In this document: positions 40,998 to 47,692 of the stretch, in pieces
How the letters are laid out: each line of letters opens with the position of its first letter
How positions within the stretch are numbered: position 1 is the stretch's first letter
Assembly: GCA_016792625.1 (NCBI GenBank)
Contig: JAEUKK010000134.1
Location: 1 to 47,692, forward strand
Origin: Deltaproteobacteria bacterium
GTDB taxonomy: Bacteria; Myxococcota_A; UBA796; UBA2385
Direction: 5' to 3'
DNA: 47,692 nucleotides
The notes under the pieces: model-generated
Seen by the model: only the letters and a program-made list of their open reading frames with translations
Database searches by the model: none
Told to the model about the DNA's origin: nothing
Made by a program: the position numbers and the translations under genes

Positions 40998-42289
40998 GCC
41001 CGGCCCGCGGATGGGGCCTCGCCTTGGGCCTGCTGCTGCTCGCTCCGGCGGGGAGCGGCGCAGCCGACACGCCAGTCGCGGCCGCCGCCGCGCCCTTCGC
41101 GGGGGCCTTTGACGGTGCGCCAGTCGAGCTCTGGTCGGTCAGCCTGCCCGGCCGTCAGGCCTCGGGGCTGCACACTGAGCTTGGCGGGCCGGCCATCCAC
41201 GGCCGCTACATCTACGTCGGGGCGGCCGCGGCAGACGCGCTGTTTGTGCTCGAGCGCCACAGCGGCCGGCTGGTCCGCCGCATCGACACGGCCGCGCCGG
41301 TACAAGCGCAGCCGATCGTCGCCGATGGCGTGCTCTACGTCGCAGACAGCGCCGGCACGGTCTCGGCCTGGGCGGTCGACCCCGCCGGTGAGGGTGGCCT
41401 CGGCCGCGCGCCGATCTGGTCCCGCGGCGGCAGCGCCCCCGTGCTCGCGCCGGTGACCCTACACGAAGACGCCGTGCTGGTCAGCAACGTCGACGACGTG
41501 GTCTACGGGCTCGACCGGGCCACCGGTGAGCTGCGCTGGCGGCACGCCCACAAGCCCGACGTGGGCCGAAGCACCCGCCTCAAGCTCTACGGCGCGGGTG
41601 CGCCCCTCGTGGTCAGCGCCGAGGGCGGGGCCTTCGAGGCCATCGTCGGCTTCTCCGACGGCACGCTGGCCAGCCTCGACGGCCGCAGCGGCGTGGTGCG
41701 GTGGCAGCGCCGGGTGGGTGAGGGGCAGTACCCAGACATCATCGGCGGCGGCGCCCTCATCGGCACCGACGTGGTGGTGGCCGGCTACTCCGAGCCGCTG
41801 GTCGCAGTGCACCGGGCCTCGCGCAACGTCCGCTGGCGGCTCGACGTTGGCGGCGCCTTCGCTCCGGTGGTGGCCGGCGGGCAGGGCGCGGCGCCCGACC
41901 TCGCGGCGGCCGGCCCGAACCATCGCTTCGTCTTCCATGGCGGCTCCGATGGTGTCGTGCGCTGCGTCGACGGCCGCACCGGCGCGCTGGTCTGGCAGTG
42001 GGACAGCGGCACCACCAGCTCGATGACCCGCCCCGTGCCCACCCCCGCTGGCCTGCTGGTCGGCGCCGCGGCGGGCGGTCTGGCCTTGCTCGACGCGGCG
42101 ACTGGCGCGCCGCGCTGGCAGTGGGCCCCGCCCTTCTTGCCCTCGGGCTTCGCGGGCGCCTTGGCGGTCGACGGGCGGCAGGCGGTGATGGTGACCAACG
42201 CTGGGAACATCATCAGCTTCGTCGTCCCCGAGCCCAAGCCCGCCTGGGTCGCCGGCGACGGCCTCTTCGACCGCACCGCCACCCGCTGA
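40994..42289 (+). CDS. BamB-like PQQ-repeat beta-propeller, secreted
   Basis: The 431-residue product has a signal peptide (MSPARGWGLALGLLLLAP, cleavage near AGSGA) and PQQ-type propeller repeats such as LFVLERHSGRLVRRI, VYGLDRATGELRWRH, LASLDGRSGVVRWQ and VRCVDGRTGALVWQWD. These are the blade motifs of BamB, a subunit of the outer-membrane protein assembly machine. There is no lipobox cysteine, unlike E. coli BamB, so it would be a soluble periplasmic protein or be held by partners. It starts at GTG in a GTGA overlap with the YfgM-like gene. The pair supports BamB over a PQQ dehydrogenase, and the dehydrogenase catalytic part is absent. Confidence 0.8.
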   Translation: MSPARGWGLALGLLLLAPAGSGAADTPVAAAAAPFAGAFDGAPVELWSVSLPGRQASGLHTELGGPAIHGRYIYVGAAAADALFVLERHSGRLVRRIDTAAPVQAQPIVADGVLYVADSAGTVSAWAVDPAGEGGLGRAPIWSRGGSAPVLAPVTLHEDAVLVSNVDDVVYGLDRATGELRWRHAHKPDVGRSTRLKLYGAGAPLVVSAEGGAFEAIVGFSDGTLASLDGRSGVVRWQRRVGEGQYPDIIGGGALIGTDVVVAGYSEPLVAVHRASRNVRWRLDVGGAFAPVVAGGQGAAPDLAAAGPNHRFVFHGGSDGVVRCVDGRTGALVWQWDSGTTSSMTRPVPTPAGLLVGAAAGGLALLDAATGAPRWQWAPPFLPSGFAGALAVDGRQAVMVTNAGNIISFVVPEPKPAWVAGDGLFDRTATR

Positions 42290-42320
42290 GCGCGGCCGGC
42301 CCGCGCCCCCGAGGCTCGCC

Positions 42321-42848
42321 ATGGCAGACGCTGAAGACCCACGACGCCCCCGCGGCCGCGAGGCCCGCCTGCGCGGCATCGCCCGGCGCTTGTTTCGTGA
42401 GCTCGAGGGCGCCGAGGAGGGCGCGGGTGACGACGCCCCCCGTCGACCCCGCGAGGAGCCCCGCGTCGAGCGGGCGCCCACCGGCGAAGAGGACGGCCCG
42501 GAAGGCCACCGCGCCGAGGCCTGGGCGCTGCTCGGCGCCCTGCTCGAGACCGGCGACAAGGTAAAGGTCGAGATCGTGCGCATGCTCGCCCGCGAGGTGC
42601 GCGGCTACCTCGAGGCGCTTGAGCTCCACAAAGATCTCCACCACTTGATGACCAACTACAGCCTCGAGGTGCACGCCAGCCTGCACCTCAAGCCGCTCCG
42701 CGATGAGCCGCCTGCGCCGCCGAGCGTGGGACTCGGCCTCCGCCGGCGAGAGCAGGCCCGCGCCGCCACGGGCGGCCCCGAGGGCACGACCGACGAAGAC
42801 GCCGCCGAGCAGGGCAAGGCGCTCCATCCTGGCCCTTCGCGGGCCTGA
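42321..42848 (+). CDS. Conserved-looking protein of unknown function
   Basis: The 175-residue product has a basic/acidic disordered first half and a compact helical core at about 65-125 (AEAWALLGALLETGDKVKVE, IVRMLAREVRGYLEAL, LEVHASLHLKPL). The core's regular amphipathic helices look phasin-like, but this is a weak resemblance. The tail is Gly/Glu-rich and disordered. It lies 31 bases after the BamB-like gene and ends next to a hairpin with a T5 tract. No signal peptide. Its place between the outer-membrane assembly pair and the Mla operon hints at an envelope link, nothing more. Confidence 0.55.
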   Translation: MADAEDPRRPRGREARLRGIARRLFRELEGAEEGAGDDAPRRPREEPRVERAPTGEEDGPEGHRAEAWALLGALLETGDKVKVEIVRMLAREVRGYLEALELHKDLHHLMTNYSLEVHASLHLKPLRDEPPAPPSVGLGLRRREQARAATGGPEGTTDEDAAEQGKALHPGPSRA

Positions 42849-42881
42849 GCGGGGCCCGCGCCATACGAGGCAGACCTTTTT
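42839..42881 (+). terminator. Probable terminator of the YfgM-BamB operon
   Basis: GCGGGCC and GGCCCGC make a perfect 7-bp stem (42839-42859) over the stop codon of the last gene. A TTTTT run follows at 42877-42881, 17 bases after the stem, a larger distance than in a standard intrinsic terminator. Confidence 0.45.
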
Positions 42882-42947
42882 GTCTTGACCTTCAGGCGTG
42901 GCCGTCGGAACTCTCAAACACAAACGTCGGGAAGGCTGAGGGCCCCG

Positions 42948-42967
42948 CGCTCTGAACAGACAGAGCG
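42948..42967 (-). terminator. Hairpin downstream of the Mla operon
   Basis: CGCTCTG and CAGAGCG form a perfect 7-bp stem with a 6-base loop, about 35 bases past the stop of the mlaD-like gene on the minus strand. It lies in a 151-base, comparatively AT-rich gap between convergent operons. There is no T-tract. Confidence 0.4.
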
Positions 42968-42999
42968 GTCTGACCTCCCGGACGGTCCTGTATTGTGCC

Positions 43000-43932
43000 T
43001 TAAGGGTGGGCCGCAGGATCCACGGTGTGCTCCCGCACGCGCACGAGGATGCCCTCCTCGCGCAGCAGGCGGCGCAGCTCCACCTTGTCGATCTCTTTGA
43101 GGTTCTTGAGGACCTGGTCAATGTCCGCGGTGCTGGACTCGAGCTTGCCGAGCACCCGGCGGCCATCACCCACCGCTACCCGGGTCTCATCGACGAGCAG
43201 GTCGACCTTCTTGGCGGTCTCGGGTAGCCCGGCGCTGGCGTCGCTCAGGCGGGTGACCGCCTCGTCGGCCCGCCGCAGCACCGGCCGGGCCTCGCGGCTC
43301 AGCTCCCGCAGCTCGGTGAGGGTGGCCCGGGCCTCGGTGGCCAGGGGGCCGAGCTCCCGCGAGGCGACCGCGAGGTTGTGCAGGGCCTCCTCGCCGTCCT
43401 GCAGCATGCGCTTGAGGCGGTCCGGGTCCTCGGCCAGGGCGGCGCTCACCGAGCGCAAGGTGACGTTCATGGCGTCGGTGTCGAGCTCCTCGACGACCGG
43501 GCCGAGCGCGTTGACCAGCTGGTCAATCTCGGTCTGCGGGCGGCTCTCGTTGAGCGCGCCGCCGTCGGCCAGCAGCGGCGCGTCGACGGTCTTGGGCGTG
43601 ACGCTCAGGTACTTCTCGCCGAGCACCGAGCGGGCGCGCACCTGTACCACCGCGTCGGCGCGCAGCCCGGCGGCCGCGTCGACGCTGAGCACCAGCACGG
43701 CCTTGTCGTGCTCCACCCGCAGCGCCTCGACGGTGCCGATGTCGACGCCAGCGACCTTCACCGCGGCGCCCTCGCCCAGGCCCGCGGCGTCGTCGAGGGT
43801 CGCGGTCACAGTCAACCGGTCTTCGCCAAGGCCGCGCAGGGCGCCGACCTGCAGCGACATCACCGCCAGCAGGCCCACCGCCACGACCACCAGGATGCCG
43901 ACACCAATCTCATGCTTGCGGGAGCGCGCCAT
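43000..43932 (-). CDS. mlaD: MlaD-like MCE-domain lipid-transport protein
   Basis: The 310-residue product has an N-terminal membrane anchor (EIGVGILVVVAVGLLAVMSL), one MCE domain (about 38-120, with DDAAGLGEGAAVKVAGVDIG), and a long helical tail (about 150-300). MCE proteins form hexameric rings in the periplasm that pass phospholipids between membranes. The tail is longer than in E. coli MlaD (about 180 residues) and might form a tube or needle through the periplasm. It is the last gene of a minus-strand operon, 7 bases after the ATPase gene. MlaC and MlaA partners are not in the window. Confidence 0.9.
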   Translation of the reverse strand: MARSRKHEIGVGILVVVAVGLLAVMSLQVGALRGLGEDRLTVTATLDDAAGLGEGAAVKVAGVDIGTVEALRVEHDKAVLVLSVDAAAGLRADAVVQVRARSVLGEKYLSVTPKTVDAPLLADGGALNESRPQTEIDQLVNALGPVVEELDTDAMNVTLRSVSAALAEDPDRLKRMLQDGEEALHNLAVASRELGPLATEARATLTELRELSREARPVLRRADEAVTRLSDASAGLPETAKKVDLLVDETRVAVGDGRRVLGKLESSTADIDQVLKNLKEIDKVELRRLLREEGILVRVREHTVDPAAHP

Positions 43933-43939
43933 GGGGAGC

Positions 43940-44788
43940 CTACTGGACCGCGGGCAGGCGGGCGTCGCCGCTGCCCCCCGCGGGCGGGAGGATGAGGTTG
44001 CGCTGCAGGAAGGCCCGCAACACCGGGTGCTCTGCGCGGAGCACCTCGGCGGTCGGGCCCCAAGCGATGAGATCGCCCCGGTACAGCATCGCGATGTAGT
44101 CGGCGACCCGGACGGTGCCGACGATGTCGTGGGTGATGACCACGAAGGTGACGCCCAAGGCCTGCTTCATGTCGCAGATGAGCTGGTCGATGGCGTCGCT
44201 GGTGATGGGGTCGAGGCCCGAGTTGGGCTCGTCGAAGAGCACGATCTCGGGCTCCATGATGATCGCCCGGGCCAGGCCGACGCGCTTGCGCTGCCCGCCG
44301 CTCAGGCTGGCGGTCGCCCGCTCATAGGTGCCGGGGAGGCCCACCAGCGCGAGCTTCTCGTTGACCTTGGCCCGCCGCTCGTCTTCGCTCATCTGGGGCG
44401 CGTGGTGCACCAGCGGGAAGGCGACGTTCTCGCCGACCGTGAAGGAGTCGAACAGCGCGCCATCTTGGAAGAGCATGCCCATGCGCCGGCGGGCCGCGTA
44501 GAGCGCGGGCTCGGGGGCGCGGGCCATGTCCGTCCCAAAACAGAGGACCTCGCCTGCGTCTGGCCGGATCAAGCCGACGATGTGCTTGAGCATCACACTC
44601 TTGCCGGTGCCGCTCGGCCCGATGATCGCCGTGGTCCGCCCTTCGGGGATGTCGAAGGACACGTTGTTCAGCACGGTGTTCGGCCCAAAACTTTTGGTCA
44701 GGCCGCGCAGGCGGATGAGCGGCGGCGGCGGCGCGGGCTCAGGGTCGGCGACGTGCAGGACGCCGTCGCTGATGGTGTTTTGCAGCAT
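43940..44788 (-). CDS. mlaF: MlaF-like ABC transporter ATPase
   Basis: This 282-residue ATPase drives the MCE lipid transporter. It has Walker A GPSGTGKS (57-64), the signature SLSGGQRKRVGLARA, Walker B VLFDEPNSGLDP and the following switch His (VITHD). The KRVGLARAI segment is typical of the Mla/Mkl branch. An extra 25-residue N-terminus (Pro-rich PEPAPPPP) precedes the usual fold. It is flanked by the permease gene (24 bases) and the MCE gene (7 bases), so the operon is tight. The call is secure as to family; lipid direction (import or export) is not decided by sequence. Confidence 0.93.
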   Translation of the reverse strand: MLQNTISDGVLHVADPEPAPPPPLIRLRGLTKSFGPNTVLNNVSFDIPEGRTTAIIGPSGTGKSVMLKHIVGLIRPDAGEVLCFGTDMARAPEPALYAARRRMGMLFQDGALFDSFTVGENVAFPLVHHAPQMSEDERRAKVNEKLALVGLPGTYERATASLSGGQRKRVGLARAIIMEPEIVLFDEPNSGLDPITSDAIDQLICDMKQALGVTFVVITHDIVGTVRVADYIAMLYRGDLIAWGPTAEVLRAEHPVLRAFLQRNLILPPAGGSGDARLPAVQ

Positions 44789-44812
44789 CAGATGCCACCG
44801 CGTGGCGTGGGC

Positions 44813-45571
44813 TCAATGGGCGCCGCCATAAAAGACCTCGCTGAGGAAGTAGTTGAGCACCACGCAGATCACCGCTGAGGTGACCACCGCTTGATTTGTG
44901 GCTTTGCCCACGCCCTCGGGCCCCCGCTCGCAGGTAAACCCAAAATAACAAGACACAGTGCAGATGATGAGGCCGAAGATCAGCGCCTTGACCTGACCGT
45001 AGAGGAAGTCGGGCGCCGAGATGCCCTGCGAGGCCAGCTCAAGGAAGATCTCGCCTGGTACGCCAAGCTGCACCACGCTGACCAAAAGCCCAGCGCCGAC
45101 CATCATAAAGGTGCTGATCACGGTGAGCGCGGGCAGGACCAGCATGATCCCGACGAGGCGGGGCGCGATGATCCAGGCCATCGGGTTCACCGCCATGACC
45201 TCAAGCGCGTCAATCTGCTCGCGGATGCGCATCACGCCGATCTGGCTGGCCATCTCGGTGCCCGCCTTGGCCGCGACCATGGCCGCGGCGATGATCGGCG
45301 CCAGCTCGCGCACGCCGGCGAGCGAGACGAACATGCCCACGAGGCGCGAGCCGCCCAGCGGCTTGAACGCGAAGTAGCCCTGCAAGGCGAGGTTTGTGCC
45401 GACAAATCCGGCGATGATCAGCAGGATGGGCAGGCTGCGCACGCCGATGGAGTAGGCCTCTTGCAGCACCAACCTCCACGGCACACCGTGGCGGCGCACC
45501 GCGACCACAAAATCGCCCACAAAGTAGGCATAGGCGCCCACCCGACCAAAAAACGCGGCAGCGGCCGCCAT
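44813..45571 (-). CDS. mlaE: MlaE/YrbE-type permease (second of two)
   Basis: The 252-residue membrane protein has five or six hydrophobic segments and the MlaE family coupling segment (MRIREQIDALEVMAVNPMAW) that meets the ATPase. The C-terminus ends SEVFYGGAH. I chose the ATG at 45571, which overlaps the stop codon of the other permease gene (ATGA), because it gives the normal length and start; the open frame extends further upstream as a shadow. Two different permeases with one ATPase suggest a heterodimer rather than the MlaE homodimer of E. coli. Confidence 0.9.
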   Translation of the reverse strand: MAAAAAFFGRVGAYAYFVGDFVVAVRRHGVPWRLVLQEAYSIGVRSLPILLIIAGFVGTNLALQGYFAFKPLGGSRLVGMFVSLAGVRELAPIIAAAMVAAKAGTEMASQIGVMRIREQIDALEVMAVNPMAWIIAPRLVGIMLVLPALTVISTFMMVGAGLLVSVVQLGVPGEIFLELASQGISAPDFLYGQVKALIFGLIICTVSCYFGFTCERGPEGVGKATNQAVVTSAVICVVLNYFLSEVFYGGAH

Positions 45572-46332
45572 CAGGGCGTCGCCCCGGCGAAGAGCGCGCT
45601 GGTCAGCAGATAGTTGAAGGTGATGAACACGAGAACGCTGTGCACGACGGTGTCGTTGACCGCCCGACCCACGCCCGCCGCGCCGCCGGTGGCGTAGTAG
45701 CCGTGGTAGGCGGCGATCAGCCCGATCACCGCGCCAAAGACGGTGGTCTTGATCGCGCCGCCCCACACGTCCATCGGGGTGGCCAAGGCCCATAAGTTGG
45801 CCATAAAAATCCCCGACTTCTCACCCTTGAGCACCACTGCGGTGAACCAACCGCCGGCCAGCCCTGAAAACGAGCCCACAACGTTGAGCATGGGGCAGGC
45901 GATGGTCAGGGCGAGCACCCGCGGCACCACGTGCAGCTGGATGCCGTCGACCGCCATGACCTCGGTGGCGTCAATCTCCTCTTTGATGCGCATCGCGCCC
46001 AGCTCGGCGGCGCAGCTCGAGCCGCCCTGCGCCGCGATGAGCACGCTGGCGAGCACAGGCGAGAGCTCGCGCAGCACCGCGACGCTGACCAGCGACGACA
46101 GCATGCGTTGGGCGCCAAACAGTCCGAAGATCTCGAGACCTTCGAGCGCGATGACCATGCCGAAGGGGGTGGTGACCGCCACGACGGGCAGCAGGCAGCG
46201 CACCGAGGTCACCCAAGTGTGGGCGAGGAGCGGCCCCCAAAAGAACGGGCGGCGGAGGGCGCGCGCGGCCACCTGGCCGGCAAAAACGCCAAAGCGCCCG
46301 ATCGCGGCGAGGTTGTCGGCCATCGGCGCCAT
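45571..46332 (-). CDS. MlaE/YrbE-type permease (first of two)
   Basis: The 253-residue protein is a second MlaE-family permease (MRIKEEIDATEVMAVDGIQL is the coupling segment) and is the first gene of the operon. It is clearly diverged from the downstream copy. Start: the ATG at 46332 (MAPMADNL) or the one three codons later at 46323; no ribosome site distinguishes them, and the open frame goes on to 46638 with low-complexity sequence. The arrangement of two permease genes in tandem recalls YrbEA/YrbEB in mycobacterial mce operons. Function is inferred from the operon. Confidence 0.85.
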   Translation of the reverse strand: MAPMADNLAAIGRFGVFAGQVAARALRRPFFWGPLLAHTWVTSVRCLLPVVAVTTPFGMVIALEGLEIFGLFGAQRMLSSLVSVAVLRELSPVLASVLIAAQGGSSCAAELGAMRIKEEIDATEVMAVDGIQLHVVPRVLALTIACPMLNVVGSFSGLAGGWFTAVVLKGEKSGIFMANLWALATPMDVWGGAIKTTVFGAVIGLIAAYHGYYATGGAAGVGRAVNDTVVHSVLVFITFNYLLTSALFAGATP

Positions 46333-46492
46333 AGATAGCAGCGGCGCGGACGCTGCGGGCGCGGCCGTCGGGAGGGGCGGTGCGGCGGGCGCCGGCGCGG
46401 TCGGCGGAGGGGCGGACACGCGGCCTGCTATCCGAAGGCGGCGCCTGGAGGCGCGGCAACGGCCGGGATAGCCGGCCACCCCCGGAGGCCCC

Positions 46493-46909
46493 ATGTTGTC
46501 CCGCGTCACGCTCGTCCTGCTCCTCACCTTCGCTCGCCCGGCCTGGGCCCAGCCGGCCCCCGCCGCACCGGCGACCGCCACGAGCGCGGCCGCTTCAGGG
46601 GCCGCCGCGGGCGCCGCTGCGCCGGTCGAGGTGGCCAAGGTGGTCTACGCGCTGGCCCCAGCCCAAGGCCTGCGCTGGCCGGGCGCCGAGGCGCGCTCCC
46701 TGCCCGTCGAGGCAGGCGCCCGCCTCGAGATCATCGCAGAGGACGGTGATCTCATCCGCGTCCGTGAGGGCACCCGCTTTGGTTGGCTCCCCCGCGCCGC
46801 CGTGACCAGCACGCCGCCGGCCCCGGCCGCCGCCCCTGGGCTGCCCCCTGCGCCGATGGTCCCCGGCGCGCCCGCGGCGCCCGCAATTCCCGCGGCGCCG
46901 ACGCCCTGA
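46493..46909 (+). CDS. Secreted SH3-like small protein
   Basis: The 138-residue product has a signal peptide (MLSRVTLVLLLTFARPAWAQ), Ala/Pro linker, one bacterial SH3-like domain (about 48-103; LPVEAGARLEIIAEDGDLIR then FGWLPRAAV), and a Pro/Ala tail. SH3b domains often bind cell wall; no enzyme domain is attached. GGAGG stands 4 bases before the ATG. It is divergent from the Mla operon by 160 bases and its stop faces the next gene 18 bases away. Role unknown. Confidence 0.65.
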   Translation: MLSRVTLVLLLTFARPAWAQPAPAAPATATSAAASGAAAGAAAPVEVAKVVYALAPAQGLRWPGAEARSLPVEAGARLEIIAEDGDLIRVREGTRFGWLPRAAVTSTPPAPAAAPGLPPAPMVPGAPAAPAIPAAPTP

Positions 46910-46927
46910 GCATCGGCGCAACGCCCC

Positions 46928-47452
46928 TCAGCGCGCGGTCTGCGGCACGCGCATCACCGTCAGCCCGCGCAGGGGGCGGCTCGGGCCGTCCAGGCGCCAG
47001 AGCACGAGCAGCTCTGGGCCGGGGACGGCGTCGGCCTCCACCAGGGCCATCGCGCAGACCGTGGCGGGCTGACCCAGCGCACCTTGGGCGACCCGCGCGC
47101 CGTCGCGGCTCAGCGTGATGACCGGCAGCTCGGCGCTGCCCTCGACCCGGGCGACCGCCGGCGCCCCGTCGAGGGTGGCGCGGGCCTCGGGCGGCGCGCC
47201 GCAGGTCTGACCGACCGGCGTCCAGCCGACCAGCACCGCGGGGAGCTGGCCTGCGCGGCCCGGATCGAGGGGCCAGCGCGCAGGGCTGCCCGGCGCCTTG
47301 CTCTGGGCGACCATCAGCTCGCCCGCGCGCCACCACACATGAAGCTCCTCGGCGGCGGTGCTGTGGAGCACCTCGAGCGGCGGCAGGGCCTGCGCGTCGG
47401 CCCCCCACAGCGCGATTAGCGCGAGGGCAAAGAGGTTGCGGATAACCGTCAT
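46928..47452 (-). CDS. Secreted protein of unknown function
   Basis: The 174-residue product, starting at ATG 47452, has a signal peptide (MTVIRNLFALALIALWGADA) and a beta-rich mature part with two cysteines (GQTCGAPPE and ATVCAMAL) that could form a disulfide. I recognise no family. The open frame extends to 47503, but that would bury the signal peptide. It is convergent with the SH3-like gene. The last 190 bases of the window hold no gene that I can support. Confidence 0.55.
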   Translation of the reverse strand: MTVIRNLFALALIALWGADAQALPPLEVLHSTAAEELHVWWRAGELMVAQSKAPGSPARWPLDPGRAGQLPAVLVGWTPVGQTCGAPPEARATLDGAPAVARVEGSAELPVITLSRDGARVAQGALGQPATVCAMALVEADAVPGPELLVLWRLDGPSRPLRGLTVMRVPQTAR

Positions 47453-47692
47453 CACGTTGTTCTCGCGGAGCGGCGCCCGCTCTTGGTCCGAGGTCAAGCC
47501 CACCCCACGCGCATGCCCGCGCCGCGCCCAGATCGCCGCCGGAGCCCTTGGCCCGTCAAGGCTCTGGCCTGTGGATGCGCACGCGGAGCCGATCTTGGCG
47601 GGCGTGGCGCTGTCAGCGGCCCCGCCTCCGGTTAGCGCGCCCCGCGGGCGGGCGGCGCCGGCCCCCCCGGGGACCCCCGGAACCAGCCGCGG

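Noticed and set aside
47504..47692. Final 189 bases
   Set aside because: No frame, hairpin or promoter stands out.

Overview
The window reads as a chromosomal segment of a very GC-rich (about 70% or more by eye), Gram-negative, flagellated bacterium of the deltaproteobacterial/Myxococcota type. The inference rests on the mix seen: outer-membrane genes (OmpA, BamB-like, Mla lipid transport), lipoproteins with Gly/Asp-rich linkers, TPR and PEGA proteins, an FHA-GGDEF protein, a radical SAM/DUF2344 fusion and two flagellins. No insertion sequence, phage, integrase or CRISPR array is visible. Species-level placement is not possible from the sequence alone.

Layout. 1-795: the C-terminal end of a GT39-type membrane glycosyltransferase. 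950-3317: metK with its own promoter and terminator, and a secreted START-like protein (both minus). 3674-5814: a plus-strand trio (small membrane protein, cytosolic beta-propeller, coiled-coil protein). 5826-6875: an OmpA-family protein, divergent from an ALDH7-type dehydrogenase (7014-8543) and a 58-residue membrane peptide. 8827-12380: a secreted TPR protein divergent from a sulfatase-like lipoprotein with TPRs. 12456-14567: a propeller lipoprotein and an FHA-diguanylate cyclase (minus). 14687-24379: one giant minus-strand gene of about 3,230 codons. 24613-30615: murA, dnaG, rpoD, a CAT-anticodon tRNA and a C4 zinc-ribbon coiled-coil protein, all plus. 30692-32465: two minimal flagellins (minus). 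32867-42848: a plus-strand run with the radical SAM/DUF2344 protein, an acyl-CoA dehydrogenase, a zinc-ribbon/PEGA protein, a degenerate phosphoglucose-isomerase-like protein, a YfgM-like/BamB-like pair and a conserved unknown. 43000-46332: a minus-strand Mla operon with two different permeases. 46493-47452: two small secreted proteins.

The most unusual object is the giant gene. Its product has 26 pentapeptide repeats at the N-terminus, about 1,780 residues of Ala/Glu/Arg-rich helical rod, 33 more pentapeptide repeats, one membrane segment, and about 1,050 residues of TPR-like helices. Inside the rod, about five tandem units of exactly 360 bp (120 residues) are still nearly identical in places. 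I recognise no described family with this order of domains. It lies next to the FHA-GGDEF gene and is transcribed divergently from murA, so a scaffold at the cell envelope is possible, but that is inference.

How the parts fit: the core genes (metK, murA, dnaG, rpoD, tRNA) are housekeeping. The rest is dominated by envelope and cell-surface functions: outer-membrane assembly (YfgM/BamB), phospholipid transport (Mla), peptidoglycan synthesis and anchoring (MurA, OmpA), flagellar filament, and several secreted beta-propeller or TPR proteins of unknown role.
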